Assembly: GCA_002701845.1 (NCBI GenBank)
Contig: NZXG01000048.1
Location: 62,001 to 126,000, forward strand
From: Pseudomonadales bacterium
GTDB taxonomy: Bacteria > Pseudomonadota > Gammaproteobacteria > Pseudomonadales > Ketobacteraceae
Reading direction: 5' to 3'
Length of the DNA: 64,000 nucleotides
Positions 51,818 to 62,786 of the stretch are shown here, piece by piece. The translations under genes and the position numbers were made by a program. Every line of letters begins with the position of its first letter. The first letter of the stretch is position 1. The notes under the pieces were generated by a model. The model saw only the letters and a list, made by a program, of their open reading frames with translations. It was not told the origin of the DNA and did not search any database.

Positions 51818-52771
51818 ATGAAGCAGTGGTTGCTCTGGACACTGGCGGTGCTGCTGGGCTTCACGGTCCAGGCGCCAGCGGTCACCGCCGCCGAGGAGTC
51901 TCCTGAACACTGGTTGCAAACCATGCTGGCGGCCTCCCGCCAAACCAGTTTCAGTGGCTATTCCGTGCATCTCTCTGGCGGTCAATTGAATTCCATGGCG
52001 GTCTACCACGCCCCCATCGATGGTGAGGTATGGGAAAGGGTGGTGCACATGAGTGGCGAGCCGGCGGAAATTATCCGCAAGGGCCGCCAGGTATACTGCC
52101 TGCACCCCAGGCAATCCCGGGGTATGGCGGTGAGCCCGCCACTGGGCCGCTGGGGGGCGTTGGAAGAGAGCGCCAAAGCGGTGTCCCGATATTATCGGTT
52201 CCAGCGGATGGGTGAGGAACGGGTGGCCGGCCGCGACAGCATACGCCTGAACGTAGAACCCCTGGACGAACACCGCTACGGTTACAGCCTGTGGCTGGAC
52301 CGGGAATCCGGGGTCCTGTTGCGGGCCCAGACCGCGGCGGTTGGCGGCATGCCGCTGGAGGTGTTTGAATTTGTCAGCATCCAGATGGGTGCCGCCCTCG
52401 ACAAAGCCAGCTTCGAACCCAGCGCCGGACTGCAGCGGCGGCGGCCTACACGCGGCGATCAGCCACCGCCGACGCGCTCCCCGGCCCAGCATTGGGGCCC
52501 CCAATGGTTGCCGGAGGGTTTTGTGGAGTCTGACCAAGTGGTCCAATTCAGCGGTCAGGGCGACGTCACCTCCCGGGCCTATACCGATGGCTTGACCTCA
52601 TTCACGGTGTTTCACGAGCCCGAGTCCGGGGTTGGCTCCAACACCGTGAGCGCCCACGGCGCCACGGTGGCGGTTCATCGCCAGCTGGCGGATGCCCGTA
52701 TCACTGTGGTGGGGGAGATTCCAGTGGCCACGGCGGAACGCATTGCCGCCAGCGTAAAGCCCTTGGATTAA
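51818..52771 (+). CDS. rseB: periplasmic sigma-E regulator RseB/MucB
   Basis: The 317-residue precursor has a signal peptide ending VTAA (about 25). The two RseB domains follow: an N-terminal lipid-binding beta fold (about 30-205, with FSGYSVHLSGGQLNSM) and a C-terminal RseA-binding domain (about 225-315, with PQWLPEGFV). RseB binds the periplasmic part of RseA and shields it from the site-1 protease until lipopolysaccharide or lipoprotein signals remove it. The gene is co-transcribed with rpoE and rseA. Confidence 0.93.
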   Translation: MKQWLLWTLAVLLGFTVQAPAVTAAEESPEHWLQTMLAASRQTSFSGYSVHLSGGQLNSMAVYHAPIDGEVWERVVHMSGEPAEIIRKGRQVYCLHPRQSRGMAVSPPLGRWGALEESAKAVSRYYRFQRMGEERVAGRDSIRLNVEPLDEHRYGYSLWLDRESGVLLRAQTAAVGGMPLEVFEFVSIQMGAALDKASFEPSAGLQRRRPTRGDQPPPTRSPAQHWGPQWLPEGFVESDQVVQFSGQGDVTSRAYTDGLTSFTVFHEPESGVGSNTVSAHGATVAVHRQLADARITVVGEIPVATAERIAASVKPLD

Positions 52772-52820
52772 CACGGGCGATTGGCTAAAGTGACAGAATT
52801 CCGTTGTTGAGCCTGCCATT

Positions 52821-53279
52821 ATGATTGAAGAGAACGGGCGGGTGGTGGCTGTGAACCCGGGCCTGGCCTGGGTGGAAACCACCCGTCACTCCGCCTGCGA
52901 CAGCTGTTCCGCCAAAAGCGGCTGTGGCCACAGTGCCCTGGCCAAACTGGGCCAGAATGCAGTGCATCTGGAAGCCCGCTGTGACATTGAGGTTACCGTG
53001 GGGGATCAGGTGGTGGTAGGGGTGCCCGAGGAAATCATGCTCAAAAGCTCCCTGCTGGCCTATCTAATGCCGCTGGTGGCGATGCTAATTGCGGTATTGG
53101 CGGCGGATTCCCTGTGGCAGCAGGATTTGATCACCGCCCTGGCGGGTCTGTTGGGCCTGGGTGCCGGATTCGTGGTGCTGCGCTGGCACTTCCACCGCAA
53201 CCGCCATGACCAGCGCTACCAGCCGGTGGTATTGCGACGGCTGGGCGGGGTCGCCTGCGGTCAGTTTCCAGCCGCCTGA
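52821..53279 (+). CDS. rseC: RseC/MucC-type inner-membrane protein
   Basis: The 152-residue protein has an N-terminal cysteine cluster ([15 protein letters not shown], about residues 23-37), then two membrane helices (about 75-120). This is the SoxR-reducing-system/RseC family, which helps reduce SoxR through electron transport and sits at the end of the sigma-E operon. The cluster spacing CxxCx5C fits a metal or thiol site. The next gene is lepA: no mucD/degP protease gene intervenes. Confidence 0.9.
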   Translation: MIEENGRVVAVNPGLAWVETTRHSACDSCSAKSGCGHSALAKLGQNAVHLEARCDIEVTVGDQVVVGVPEEIMLKSSLLAYLMPLVAMLIAVLAADSLWQQDLITALAGLLGLGAGFVVLRWHFHRNRHDQRYQPVVLRRLGGVACGQFPAA

Positions 53280-53386
53280 GGCACCGCTCGAGGGCCCCAT
53301 TCTGCGGATGCAAGTCCGAGCGAAAATCGGTAGAATTGCCGCAGATTTTGTCCCACCCACCCCCGACAGTGAAGTACCCAGCGCCT

Positions 53387-55186
53387 GTGACCGACATCAG
53401 CCACATCCGTAATTTTTCCATTATTGCCCACATTGACCACGGCAAATCGACGCTGGCGGATCGCTTTATTCAGGAATGTGGCGGCCTCACCGATCGCGAG
53501 ATGGCGGAGCAGGTGCTGGATTCCATGGACATCGAGCGGGAGCGGGGCATCACCATCAAGGCCCAGAGTGTCACCCTCTACTACAGTGCCCGTGACGGTC
53601 AGAAATACCAGTTGAATTTTATCGATACCCCCGGCCACGTGGATTTCTCCTATGAGGTGTCCCGTTCCCTGTACGCCTGCGAGGGCGCGTTGCTGGTGGT
53701 GGATGCCGGTCAGGGGGTGGAGGCCCAGTCCGTGGCCAACTGCTACACCGCCATCGAGCAGGGTCTGGAAGTGATGCCGGTGCTCAACAAAATCGACCTG
53801 CCCCAGGCGGAACCGGACCGGGTGGCCCAGGAAATTGAGGACATTATCGGCATCGAGGCCACTGATGCCGCCCAGGTCAGCGCCAAGACCGGGGTGGGGG
53901 TGGCGGATCTGCTGGAACGGCTGGTGCACACCATTCCCCCCCCCAAGGGTGACCGGGATGGCAAGCTGCAGTGCCTGATTATCGATTCCTGGTTTGATAA
54001 CTATCTGGGTGTGGTGTCCCTGATCCGGGTGATGGATGGTTGTATTCGCAAGGGAGAGAAGATCCGGGTGAAATCCACCGGCAAGGATTACGTGGTGGAC
54101 GCGGTGGGGATATTCACCCCCAAGCGCACTGAAACCGACATCCTGGAAGCGGGTGAGGTGGGCTTCCTGGTGGCGGGCATCAAGGACATTCACGGCGCTC
54201 CGGTGGGGGATACCCTGACCCACGCCAAGACCCCGGAAGTACCCAGTCTGGCGGGTTTCAAGCGGGTCAAACCTCAGGTCTACGCGGGCCTGTTTCCCGT
54301 CAGTGCCGATGATTACGAGCAGTTCCGCGATGCCCTGGGCAAGCTCAGTCTGAACGATGCCTCGCTGCAATTCGAACCGGAATCCTCCGATGCTTTGGGT
54401 TTCGGCTTCCGCTGCGGGTTTCTGGGCATGTTGCATATGGAGATCATTCAGGAGCGGCTGGAGCGGGAATACGATCTGGACCTCATCACCACGGCGCCCA
54501 CGGTGGTGTATGAGCTGCTGCTGAAATCCGGGGAAACCATTTACGTGGATAATCCGTCGGCGTTGCCGGATCTGTCCAAGGTGGAGGAATTCCGCGAGCC
54601 CATCGCCGATGTCACCATTCTGGTGCCGCAGGACTACCTCGGTAACGTGATCACTCTGTGCGTGGAAAAGCGCGGCGTGCAGCGCAATATGCAGTTTATG
54701 GGCAATCAGGTGTCCCTGCAGTACGACATGCCCATGAGCGAAGTGGTGCTGGATCTGTTCGACCGACTGAAATCCACCAGCCGCGGTTATGCCTCCCTGG
54801 AGTATGGGTTCAAGCGCTTCGAGGCCAGCAGTCTGGTGCGGGTGGATGTGATGATCAACGGCGATAAGGTGGACGCTCTGGCCATCATCTGTCACCGGGA
54901 TCAGGCGGAATACCGGGGCCGGGCCCTTACCGAACGCATGAAAGAGCTGATTCCCCGCCAAATGTTTGACGTGGCCATTCAGGCGGCCATCGGCAGCAAG
55001 ATTATCGCCCGGCAGACGGTGAAGGCGCTGCGTAAGAATGTCCTGGCCAAGTGCTACGGCGGCGATGTCAGCCGCAAGCGCAAGTTGCTGGAAAAACAAA
55101 AAGAAGGCAAGAAGCGTATGAAGCAGGTGGGGCGGGTGGAGATTCCCCAGGATGCGTTCCTGGCCGTGTTGAAGGTGGACAAATAA
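53387..55186 (+). CDS. lepA: elongation factor 4 (LepA GTPase)
   Basis: The 599-residue protein has the same length as E. coli LepA. GTPase motifs are AHIDHGKST (G1), RERGIT (G2 region), DTPGHVDF (G3) and LNKIDLPQ (G4); the C-terminal LepA-specific domain ends in [18 protein letters not shown]. It is a ribosome-associated GTPase involved in back-translocation or subunit assembly. The start is GTG 53387, which fixes the canonical N-terminus ([12 protein letters not shown]). lepB follows after 3 bp. Confidence 0.97.
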   Translation: MTDISHIRNFSIIAHIDHGKSTLADRFIQECGGLTDREMAEQVLDSMDIERERGITIKAQSVTLYYSARDGQKYQLNFIDTPGHVDFSYEVSRSLYACEGALLVVDAGQGVEAQSVANCYTAIEQGLEVMPVLNKIDLPQAEPDRVAQEIEDIIGIEATDAAQVSAKTGVGVADLLERLVHTIPPPKGDRDGKLQCLIIDSWFDNYLGVVSLIRVMDGCIRKGEKIRVKSTGKDYVVDAVGIFTPKRTETDILEAGEVGFLVAGIKDIHGAPVGDTLTHAKTPEVPSLAGFKRVKPQVYAGLFPVSADDYEQFRDALGKLSLNDASLQFEPESSDALGFGFRCGFLGMLHMEIIQERLEREYDLDLITTAPTVVYELLLKSGETIYVDNPSALPDLSKVEEFREPIADVTILVPQDYLGNVITLCVEKRGVQRNMQFMGNQVSLQYDMPMSEVVLDLFDRLKSTSRGYASLEYGFKRFEASSLVRVDVMINGDKVDALAIICHRDQAEYRGRALTERMKELIPRQMFDVAIQAAIGSKIIARQTVKALRKNVLAKCYGGDVSRKRKLLEKQKEGKKRMKQVGRVEIPQDAFLAVLKVDK

Positions 55187-55189
55187 AGC

Positions 55190-55939
55190 ATGGATTTTGA
55201 TTTTGCGATCATTCTGGTGGCGCTGGTGGCGTTTTCCGGTTTTTTCTATCTGTTGGACCTGTTGATCTTCAAACCCCGCCGCCAGGCGGATGAATCACCA
55301 CCGCAGTGGTTGGAGTTTCCCGCGTCGTTCTTTCCCGTGCTGGTGGTGGTGCTGGTGCTGCGCTCGTTTCTGGTGGAGCCGTTCAAGATTCCCACCGGTT
55401 CCATGATTCCCACCCTGCTGGTGGGTGACTATATCCTGGTGAACAAATTTGCCTACGGCCTGCGATTGCCCATTCTCGGCTACGAGATTGTACCCATCGG
55501 CAAACCGGAAACCGGTGACATCATGGTGTTCAAGTACCCGGAACAGCCCAGTATCAACTATATTAAACGAGTGGTGGGGGTGCCGGGGGATGTGGTGCGC
55601 TACGAAAACAAAACCATCTATCTCAACGGCGAACCGGTGAAACAGGTGCTGGAAGCCCAACTGCCGCCGGCCCATCCGCAGATTAAAATCTATAATGAAA
55701 CCCTGGGCGGTGTGGATCACGACATAATGATTACCCTGGAGCGGCCCACTGAACCGCCCATGACCTGGACCGTTCCGGAAGATCATTATTTTGTGCTGGG
55801 CGACAATCGGGATAACAGCCGTGACAGCCGGTTCTGGGGCTTTGTGCCCGACCGCTATGTGGTGGGCAAAGCGTTTGCCATCTGGATGAGTATGCCCGGG
55901 TGGGTGCCCAGCTTCGAACGCAATCGCTTCGTGGAATAA
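55190..55939 (+). CDS. lepB: signal peptidase I
   Basis: The 249-residue membrane protease has two N-terminal helices (about 4-27 and 45-65). The catalytic Ser71 is in PTGSMIPTL, the Lys126 general base in YIKRVVGVPGD, and the GDNRDNSRDSRFWG box lies at about 204-217. It removes signal peptides from exported proteins, including many predicted in this window. It starts 3 bp after lepA, the conserved pairing. Confidence 0.97.
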   Translation: MDFDFAIILVALVAFSGFFYLLDLLIFKPRRQADESPPQWLEFPASFFPVLVVVLVLRSFLVEPFKIPTGSMIPTLLVGDYILVNKFAYGLRLPILGYEIVPIGKPETGDIMVFKYPEQPSINYIKRVVGVPGDVVRYENKTIYLNGEPVKQVLEAQLPPAHPQIKIYNETLGGVDHDIMITLERPTEPPMTWTVPEDHYFVLGDNRDNSRDSRFWGFVPDRYVVGKAFAIWMSMPGWVPSFERNRFVE

Positions 55940-55969
55940 GACCACGGGGCACGAGCAGAGGTGAAGAAC

Positions 55970-56344
55970 ATGCAGGCATTCAAAAACAGACAAACCGGAT
56001 CGTCCATGTACACCACTCTGTTCATCATCCTGGTGCTGATCTTTGCAGCAGTGACGGTGATGAAACTGTGGGCTCCGTACTTCGAGGATATGGCGGTGAA
56101 AACCGCCCTGAAAAATCTGGCGGAGGAAGACGCTACCCGCGCCATGAGTCCCAAGGAAATCCGCAGCACCCTCAACAAACGCCTGGATGTGAACGGGGTG
56201 GAACTGGCCAAGGATGAAGTGCTGATCAAGAAAGAGGAGGGCACTATCCTGATCGATGTGATCTACGAGCGCCGGGTGCCCATGTACGGCAATGTGGACG
56301 CCGTGTTGAAGTTCTCCCACAGCGCCAACCTCAGAGCTAAATGA
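55970..56344 (+). CDS. DUF4845 single-span membrane protein
   Basis: The 124-residue protein has one membrane helix (about 14-33, a prepilin-like MYTTLFIILVLIFAAVTVMKLW) and a small periplasmic domain ending SANLRAK. This DUF4845 protein is regularly found between lepB and rnc in Pseudomonas and related genomes; its function is unknown. The ATG at 55970 with GAGGTGAAGAAC upstream is preferred over GTG 55961. It overlaps rnc by 4 bp. Confidence 0.85.
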   Translation: MQAFKNRQTGSSMYTTLFIILVLIFAAVTVMKLWAPYFEDMAVKTALKNLAEEDATRAMSPKEIRSTLNKRLDVNGVELAKDEVLIKKEEGTILIDVIYERRVPMYGNVDAVLKFSHSANLRAK

Positions 56345-57033
56345 CGGCAGACCTCGCGAACCTGGCCAGTAGTTTGCCGCACCGGTTTCAGCGGCCGGAA
56401 TTGCTGGAGCTGGCGCTCACCCACCGCAGTGTCGATGGTCGACACAACAATGAACGGCTGGAATTTCTGGGGGACTCCATCCTCAATTTTGTGATTGGCG
56501 AGGCCCTGTTTCAGCGCTTTCCCGATGCCCGGGAGGGTCAGCTGAGCCGGCAGCGGGCCAACCTGGTGAAGGGGCCAACGCTCACCAGGGTGGCCCGGCA
56601 ACTGGCCCTGGGGCCTCATCTGAAACTGGGCCCCGGGGAACTGAAATCCGGCGGTTCCCGCCGGGATTCCATTCTGGCGGACGCGGTGGAGGCCATTATC
56701 GGTGCGGTATACCTGGATGCCGGAATGGATAAGGCCCGGTCGATGGTGCTGTCCTGGTACCGGCAGTGGCTGGCCAAGCTATCGTTGGACGATGTGGTGA
56801 AAGACAACAAGACCCGGTTGCAGGAGTGGCTGCAGGCCCGCAAGCTGGCGCTGCCGGTGTATGAGATTGTGGCAGTCAGTGGCCAGTCCCATGCCCAGCA
56901 TTTTGTGGTGGACTGCCGGGTGCAGGAGCTCAATCGGGTGGCCCGGGGCGAGGGTCAGAGCCGGCGTCAGGCGGAGCAGATCGCGGCGGGTGAGGTGCTC
57001 GCCGCGCTGGAGGGGGAAGACGGTGACCAATGA
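56341..57033 (+). CDS. rnc: ribonuclease III
   Basis: The 230-residue double-strand-specific endoribonuclease has the signature [11 protein letters not shown] (about 38-48), the second acidic site DAVEAIIGA (about 117-125) and a C-terminal dsRNA-binding domain (about 155-225). It processes rRNA precursors and structured mRNAs. Its ATG overlaps the preceding stop, and its end overlaps era by 11 bp, which implies tight translational coupling. Confidence 0.96.
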   Translation: MTADLANLASSLPHRFQRPELLELALTHRSVDGRHNNERLEFLGDSILNFVIGEALFQRFPDAREGQLSRQRANLVKGPTLTRVARQLALGPHLKLGPGELKSGGSRRDSILADAVEAIIGAVYLDAGMDKARSMVLSWYRQWLAKLSLDDVVKDNKTRLQEWLQARKLALPVYEIVAVSGQSHAQHFVVDCRVQELNRVARGEGQSRRQAEQIAAGEVLAALEGEDGDQ

Positions 57034-57925
57034 CACCCGTTGCGGTTACGTGGCGATAGTGGGGCGCCCCAATGTGGGCAAATCCACATTGATGAACCAT
57101 CTGTTGGGGCAGAAGATCAGTATCACGTCCCGCAAACCCCAAACCACCCGGCATCGGGTGTTGGGTATTCGCACCGGGGACAATGTGCAGGCGGTGTACG
57201 TGGATACCCCTGGCATCCACCGTCAGGAACCCCGCGCCATCAATCGCATGATGAACCGCGCCGCCACCACCTCGGTGCGGGACGTGGATGTGATCGTCAT
57301 GGTGGTGGATGCCCTGAAATGGAATGAAGGCGACGAGCATGTGCTGCAGAAACTGGCCGGTAACCCTGCGCCGGTGATTCTGGCGCTGAACAAACTCGAT
57401 ACTATTGACGACAAAGCCGCGCTGCTGCCTCATCTGGAGGCCCTGGCGCAGAAGCGGGATTTCGCCGCCATCGTACCGGTGTCCGCCCTCCGCAACCGCC
57501 AACTGGATCAACTGGAACAGGAAATTTTCCAGCGCCTGCCGGTGAGCGAGTTTTTCTACCCCGAGGATCAGGTAACCGACCGCTCCATGCGCTTTATGGC
57601 GGCCGAGGCGGTACGGGAGAAACTGATGCGGCAGTTGGGCAAGGAGCTGCCTTACGCCTGCAGCGTGGAGATCGAACAGTTTGAACAGCAGGGTACGGTC
57701 TGGCATATCAGCGCCCTGATCCTGGTGGAAAAAGCCAGCCAGAAGCGCATCGTGATTGGCGACAAAGGGGAGCGGTTGCGCAAGGTGGGCACTGAGGCCC
57801 GCCAGGACATTGAGCGCTTGCTGGATGCCAAGGTCATGCTCAAACTCTGGGTCAAGGTGAAGAGCGGCTGGTCAGACGACGAACGGGCGTTACGCAGTTT
57901 GGGCTACGACGATGGCCAGCACTGA
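57023..57925 (+). CDS. era: GTPase Era
   Basis: The 300-residue protein (E. coli 301) has GTPase motifs GRPNVGKST (G1), DTPGI (G3) and NKLDTI (G4), and a C-terminal KH RNA-binding domain with [13 protein letters not shown] (about 242-254). It binds the 3' end of 16S rRNA in 30S assembly. GTG 57023 with GGAGGGGGAAG upstream is a strong start. It overlaps rnc at its start and recO at its end by 14 bp. Confidence 0.97.
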   Translation: MTNDTRCGYVAIVGRPNVGKSTLMNHLLGQKISITSRKPQTTRHRVLGIRTGDNVQAVYVDTPGIHRQEPRAINRMMNRAATTSVRDVDVIVMVVDALKWNEGDEHVLQKLAGNPAPVILALNKLDTIDDKAALLPHLEALAQKRDFAAIVPVSALRNRQLDQLEQEIFQRLPVSEFFYPEDQVTDRSMRFMAAEAVREKLMRQLGKELPYACSVEIEQFEQQGTVWHISALILVEKASQKRIVIGDKGERLRKVGTEARQDIERLLDAKVMLKLWVKVKSGWSDDERALRSLGYDDGQH

Positions 57926-58616
57926 CCTGGGCTATCTGCTGCACAGCCGGCCGTACCGGGATACCAGTGTCATTGGTGACTTTTTACTGCAGCATTACGG
58001 CCGGGTATCGCTGCTCTACCGAGGCGTGCGCAAAGCCGGCAAACAGGGGGCCCGGGGCCGGCTGCTGCAACCTTTCAACCCCCTGGCCGTGAGCTTTGAT
58101 GGCCGTAATGAATTAAAAACCGGGCGCCTGTTGGAGCCCGCTGGCACGGCAACGATGCTCACCGGTTTTGCGCTCTACAGTGGCCTGTATCTCAATGAAT
58201 TGTTGGTGCGTCTGCTACACCGGGAAGAACCGCTACCGGCCCTGTTCCAGGATTATGTGGCGGCCCTCGGGCAATTGCGGGAGGGCCCCCTGGAAGCCAC
58301 CCTGCGCCGGTTCGAGCAGCGGCTGTTAGCGGAACTGGGCTATCAGTTAATCTTGGATCAGGACGTGGACGGCCGCCCCATCGAACCGGACCTGTGGTAT
58401 CTCTATCAGGCGGATCTGGGGTTTTCCGTACTCCGCGAGTCACCCCGGGCCGTGGGTGCGCAGCGCGGTTGTTTCCGGGGCGCACACTTGCTGGCCATGG
58501 AGCAACAGCTTTATGATGACGACGCCGTGGCTCAGGCCGCCAAGCAACTCAGCCGGCTGGCGCTGGCCCCCCACCTTGGGGACCGGCCCCTGCGCAGCCG
58601 GGAACTGTTCAAGTAA
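57912..58616 (+). CDS. recO: DNA repair protein RecO
   Basis: The 234-residue protein has an N-terminal OB-fold domain (about 1-80; [24 protein letters not shown] and [10 protein letters not shown]) and a helical C-terminal domain. It lacks the four zinc cysteines found in many RecO proteins; this is common in gammaproteobacteria. RecO, with RecR, loads RecA onto SSB-coated DNA. It lies in the conserved era-recO-pdxJ series. Confidence 0.92.
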   Translation: MASTDLGYLLHSRPYRDTSVIGDFLLQHYGRVSLLYRGVRKAGKQGARGRLLQPFNPLAVSFDGRNELKTGRLLEPAGTATMLTGFALYSGLYLNELLVRLLHREEPLPALFQDYVAALGQLREGPLEATLRRFEQRLLAELGYQLILDQDVDGRPIEPDLWYLYQADLGFSVLRESPRAVGAQRGCFRGAHLLAMEQQLYDDDAVAQAAKQLSRLALAPHLGDRPLRSRELFK

Positions 58617-58659
58617 CCTGAAACTCGCAACGTTCAGCTTATGAAAGGCAAAGGGTGCA

Positions 58660-59403
58660 ATGACTGATAACAAACAGCGGGTATTGCTGGGGGTTAATGT
58701 GGATCATGTGGCTACCCTGCGCCAGGCGCGGGGCACCCGTTATCCCGATCCGGTGCAGGCGGCACTGTTGGCGGAAGAGGCCGGTGCCGACGGCATTACC
58801 GTGCATCTGCGGGAGGATCGCCGGCATATTCAGGAGCGGGATGTGGCGCTGCTAATGCAGACCCTGCAGACCCGCCTTAACCTGGAGCTGGCGGTCACCG
58901 AAGCCATGCTGGAGTATGCCGTTGCGGTGGTGCCGCCCCATTGCTGTCTGGTGCCGGAAAAGCGCGAGGAACTCACCACCGAGGGCGGGCTGGACGTGGC
59001 GGGGCAGTTACCCCGGATTCAAACGGCGGTGCAGCGGCTCGCCGCGGCCGGCATTGAGGTGTCATTGTTTATCGATGCCGATCCCCGCCAGATTCAGGCG
59101 GCGGCGGACAGCGGTGCGCCGGTCATCGAGATACATACCGGCGCCTACGCCGACGCCGGCTGCCCCCAGGCCCGGGAGCAGGAGCTGCAGCGTATTCGCC
59201 GGGGTCTGGACCAGGCCCTGGCGCTGGGGCTGGTGGTCAACGCCGGCCACGGGCTGCACTATCACAATGTGGAGCCGGTGGCGGCGCTGCCGGGCATCAA
59301 TGAACTCAATATCGGCCATGCGTTGATCGCCCGGGCGGTGCTGTCCGGTATCCCGGAGGCGGTTCGGGAAATGCAGCGGCTGCTATGGCAGGCGGGACGA
59401 TGA
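58660..59403 (+). CDS. pdxJ: pyridoxine 5'-phosphate synthase
   Basis: The 247-residue TIM-barrel enzyme joins 1-deoxyxylulose 5-phosphate and 3-amino-2-oxopropyl phosphate to form PNP in vitamin B6 synthesis. Visible motifs are [17 protein letters not shown] at the N-terminus, [12 protein letters not shown] (about 46-57), EIHTGAYAD (about 160-168) and [11 protein letters not shown] (about 192-202). It overlaps acpS by 4 bp, and recO lies 43 bp upstream. Confidence 0.97.
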   Translation: MTDNKQRVLLGVNVDHVATLRQARGTRYPDPVQAALLAEEAGADGITVHLREDRRHIQERDVALLMQTLQTRLNLELAVTEAMLEYAVAVVPPHCCLVPEKREELTTEGGLDVAGQLPRIQTAVQRLAAAGIEVSLFIDADPRQIQAAADSGAPVIEIHTGAYADAGCPQAREQELQRIRRGLDQALALGLVVNAGHGLHYHNVEPVAALPGINELNIGHALIARAVLSGIPEAVREMQRLLWQAGR

Positions 59404-59777
59404 TCGTCGGCATCGGCACCGATATGGTTACCATCGCCCGCATGGCGGAAAAGCTGCAGAACACCGGCGATCGCTTTGCCCGCCGCCTGCTGACCGAGGC
59501 CGAGTACCGGGAGTTTGCCGGCAAACGCAACGGGGCCGCGTTTCTGGCCAAGCGTTTTGCCGCCAAAGAGGCGGCGGTCAAGGCCTTGGGCACTGGCTTC
59601 GCCGACGGCATTACCTGGCAGCAGGTGGCGGTGAGCAACGATGATCGTGGCGCACCACGGCTGCAACTCAGTGGGCCGGCGCTGCAGCGGGCGGAGCAGC
59701 TTGGGGTGCAGCGGCTGCACCTTTCGCTGTCAGATGAGCGTGAACATGCTCTGGCGTTCGTGATTCTGGAACGTTGA
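59400..59777 (+). CDS. acpS: holo-[acyl-carrier-protein] synthase
   Basis: The 125-residue enzyme has the two phosphopantetheinyl-transferase motifs GIGTDMVTI (about 4-12, with the metal Asp) and [14 protein letters not shown] (about 53-66). It transfers the phosphopantetheine arm from CoA to ACP. The start ATG overlaps the pdxJ stop (ATGA). It ends 9 bp from the converging GacS gene. Confidence 0.95.
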   Translation: MIVGIGTDMVTIARMAEKLQNTGDRFARRLLTEAEYREFAGKRNGAAFLAKRFAAKEAAVKALGTGFADGITWQQVAVSNDDRGAPRLQLSGPALQRAEQLGVQRLHLSLSDEREHALAFVILER

Positions 59778-59786
59778 CAGCCGGGG

Positions 59787-62627
59787 TTACAGGGTCACCA
59801 TATCCTGATTCTCCTGGCACCATTCGATGACCCGGTCAATCTCCCGCAGCAGCTCCTGGCACAGTGCCGGTACCGTCTCCTGGCGTTCCAGCTTCAGACT
59901 TTCCTCCAGCGCCAGAGACGCCCGCTGCAGGGCCGGCACCCCGGTATAGCGGGTGGCGCCGTGGAGTTTGTGTACCGCTTCCTGCAGGGTCTCGTGGTCC
60001 TCCTCCCGCAATAACAGTGGAATGGTCTCCCGGTCCCGCTGCAGTGAGCTGTACAGCATTTCCAATAATTCCCGGGCCAGCTCCGGCTTGTTATTCGCCA
60101 GCTTCAGCCCCAGGTGCAGATCCACCACCGGGTCGGGATGCTCGGTGTTGGCGGCAGCAACCTGATCCATAGGGGGCTCCGGTTGCAGATTGACGCCGGT
60201 CCATTTGTAGATGATGTGAATCAGCTGGGCTTCGTTGATCGGCTTGGTGACATAATCGTCCATGCCGGAGCTGAGCAGGTTGTGCTTTTCACTGGCCAGA
60301 GCGTGGGCGGTGACGGCGATAATCGGGGTGTGCCGGCGACCCTCCTCCAATGCCCGAATATGGCTGGCGGTTTCCACACCGTCCATCACCGGCATCTGAA
60401 TATCCATAAGCACCAGATCGAAATGCTGATCGCGCATGATTTCCAGCGCTTTGATGCCACTGTCGCAGGCAGTGACGGAAACCTGCAAATCCTCCAGCAG
60501 CGCGCACAGCAATTTCAGATTGGCGGGAACATCATCCACCGCGAGCAACTGCAGATCCTTGGGGCCCAGTTGGCTGGCCACCAGTGGCAGCTCCATATCC
60601 GGACGGGCGCGTTCGGTGACAAAGGCATCCGACTCCAGTATCTCCCCCAGGGTTTCATAGGCCTTGTACTGACACAGGGGCTTGTTGATCAAGGGTAGTT
60701 GCGGTCCCCCCAGCAGCTCCGCCAGGCTGGTCTGATCCGCCGGGTTGCCGTGCAGCACCAGGGGAATCCGGTGATGATTCAGTTTGTACAGTTCTACAAT
60801 GTTGGCGTATTGCGGATTGCGGGCATTGACACCGACAATCACCGCGTGGGGCAGTTCGCCCTCCTGACTGCGTAACACATTGGTGAGGGCGCCAATGTCC
60901 TGGAATTCCACCACCTCGATTTTACGACGTTGCAGTGTGTTGCGCAGGTTGGCCCGCACCGTGGGATTGGTATCGAAGATGGCGATGCGGCCGCTCTGGT
61001 TGATGATCAGTGGCTCGAAGGCCGTGTTTTTGTTATGCACCTTGGCCCGGAACGTGAACCAGAAGGTGGAGCCCTGGCCCGGTTCACTTTCCAGCCCGAT
61101 CTCACCGCGCATCTGCTCCACCAGGTGCTTGGAGATCACCAGGCCCAGCCCGGTGCCGCCGAAGCGTCGGGCGGTGGTGGTGTCCGCCTGGCGGAAGGCA
61201 CTGAACAGGGCCCGCTGCTGTTCCTTGCTGAGGCCGATGCCGGTATCGGATACCGTCACCTTGATGGTGGCCAGATCCTCCTTCTGATCATCCAGCATCA
61301 CCCGCACCACCACTTCCCCCTGTTCGGTGAATTTGATGGCATTGTTCACCAGGTTGGTGAGGATCTGCTTCAGACGCAGGGGGTCGCCAATGACTCCGGT
61401 GGGCACATCGGAGTAGAACAGGCTCACCTGCTCCAGCCGTTTGTCGTAGGCCATGGGCGCCAGCATGGTGAGTACGTCCTCCACCACGTCCTGGAAGTTC
61501 AACGGCACCTGATCCAGCACCAGTTTACCGGCCTCAATTTTGGAGAAATCCAGGATGTCATTGATGATCGAAAGCAGGCTCTCGGAGGACTTTTGAATCG
61601 TGTCCAGGTAATCCCGCTGGGTCAGGGAAATGTCACTTTTCAGCAGCAGATTGGTGAAGCCGATGATGCCATTGAGCGGGGTACGGATTTCGTGGGACAT
61701 GTTGGCCAGAAACTCGGATTTGATGCGGCTGGCTTCCAGCGCCTCCTTACGGGCCAGATCCAGCTCAATGTTCTGAATCTCGATGGTTTCCAGCGTTTCC
61801 CGCAGGTCCTCCGTGGCCTGGTCCACGTTTTGTTGCAGCTCCTGCTGGCCTTCCAGAATGGAGGAACCCAGGCGATTCAACGCCACCTGCAGTTCCCGCA
61901 GCTCGCCGTAGGCGTCCTCTTTCAGCCGCACTTCCAGATCGCCTTCACTCATGGTCTGCAGGGCGCTTTTGATGCCATCCACCACCTGACCGATGCGGCG
62001 GGAGAAGCGGGCCGCCACGGCAATGCTGATGGCCAGAGCCAGCACCAGTAGCAGCAGGGTATAGAGCAGGCTGCGGTACTTGGCGATCACCAGGCTGGAG
62101 CGGTCCAGTTCCACCTCCAGCCAGCCGGCGCTGCCCTGTTCGTCCGCCAGCGGATGATAGCTGGAGGCCGGGTAAATGGGATGAATGATGCGCAGGGTGG
62201 AATCGGTAAGCCGGTAGCTGGCGTGAATCTGGTCAGGGGCGGGTAACAGTTCGGTACCTTCCGGCAGCGGTCGCATTTTAGGCCCCGCCCGCACCAGCAG
62301 TTCGCCATCGGGGTGGTGGATGGCCACCGAGCGTACATTGTTCTCCTCCAGAATGCGCTGGGCATAGAATGGCAGCACATTCTCGTCCCCACGGGTCAGG
62401 CTTTCATAGATACCATGGGAAAACGCCGCCGCAATACTCTCACCCTGCTGCTCCAGGGTGTGCTCCAGTTCCTGAAATCGCTGCAGGGTAAACATCGGCG
62501 CCAATATCACACCGATAGCCAGCACGGGAACCGCGCTCAGCAACAGTGCCCGTGAGCGCAGGCCCAGGCGTCTGAGAGGGCTGGAAAGTGGCTTTGGTTT
62601 CACGTTATATGACCGATGACTTTCCAA
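59787..62627 (-). CDS. gacS: hybrid sensor kinase GacS/BarA
   Basis: The 946-residue membrane kinase has two membrane helices (about 27-48 and 185-205) around a periplasmic sensor loop. HAMP (about 205-260), HisKA with His312 (SHEIRTPLNG), HATPase (NLVNNAIKF, GGTGLGLVIS), a degenerate receiver-like region (about 540-660), a full receiver with Asp742 (LMDIQMPVMDG) and an HPt domain with His889 (VHKLHGATRYTG) follow. This layout is that of GacS/BarA, which phosphorylates GacA/UvrY to control CsrA/RsmA through small RNAs. Position opposite cysM matches Pseudomonas gacS. No gacA gene is in the window. Confidence 0.92.
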   Translation of the reverse strand: MESHRSYNVKPKPLSSPLRRLGLRSRALLLSAVPVLAIGVILAPMFTLQRFQELEHTLEQQGESIAAAFSHGIYESLTRGDENVLPFYAQRILEENNVRSVAIHHPDGELLVRAGPKMRPLPEGTELLPAPDQIHASYRLTDSTLRIIHPIYPASSYHPLADEQGSAGWLEVELDRSSLVIAKYRSLLYTLLLLVLALAISIAVAARFSRRIGQVVDGIKSALQTMSEGDLEVRLKEDAYGELRELQVALNRLGSSILEGQQELQQNVDQATEDLRETLETIEIQNIELDLARKEALEASRIKSEFLANMSHEIRTPLNGIIGFTNLLLKSDISLTQRDYLDTIQKSSESLLSIINDILDFSKIEAGKLVLDQVPLNFQDVVEDVLTMLAPMAYDKRLEQVSLFYSDVPTGVIGDPLRLKQILTNLVNNAIKFTEQGEVVVRVMLDDQKEDLATIKVTVSDTGIGLSKEQQRALFSAFRQADTTTARRFGGTGLGLVISKHLVEQMRGEIGLESEPGQGSTFWFTFRAKVHNKNTAFEPLIINQSGRIAIFDTNPTVRANLRNTLQRRKIEVVEFQDIGALTNVLRSQEGELPHAVIVGVNARNPQYANIVELYKLNHHRIPLVLHGNPADQTSLAELLGGPQLPLINKPLCQYKAYETLGEILESDAFVTERARPDMELPLVASQLGPKDLQLLAVDDVPANLKLLCALLEDLQVSVTACDSGIKALEIMRDQHFDLVLMDIQMPVMDGVETASHIRALEEGRRHTPIIAVTAHALASEKHNLLSSGMDDYVTKPINEAQLIHIIYKWTGVNLQPEPPMDQVAAANTEHPDPVVDLHLGLKLANNKPELARELLEMLYSSLQRDRETIPLLLREEDHETLQEAVHKLHGATRYTGVPALQRASLALEESLKLERQETVPALCQELLREIDRVIEWCQENQDMVTL

Positions 62628-62786
62628 TCAGTATAAGTCATCGCCTCCTTGTATCCCCGATTCCATTTTGGCGGTGATCGGCGACCGCCGCCGCCGCGGA
62701 CCCTGATAAATCATTTACAACATTAGGCGGTCGCATCCGGGCAGGGTACAATACTCCCCCGATTCAGCAAATCACCCATCGGAATC

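Noticed and set aside
53261-55099. 612-codon open frame on the minus strand opposite lepA
   Set aside because: It is the antisense shadow of a highly conserved gene in high-GC DNA; its translation is rich in His, Gln and Gly without domain patterns.
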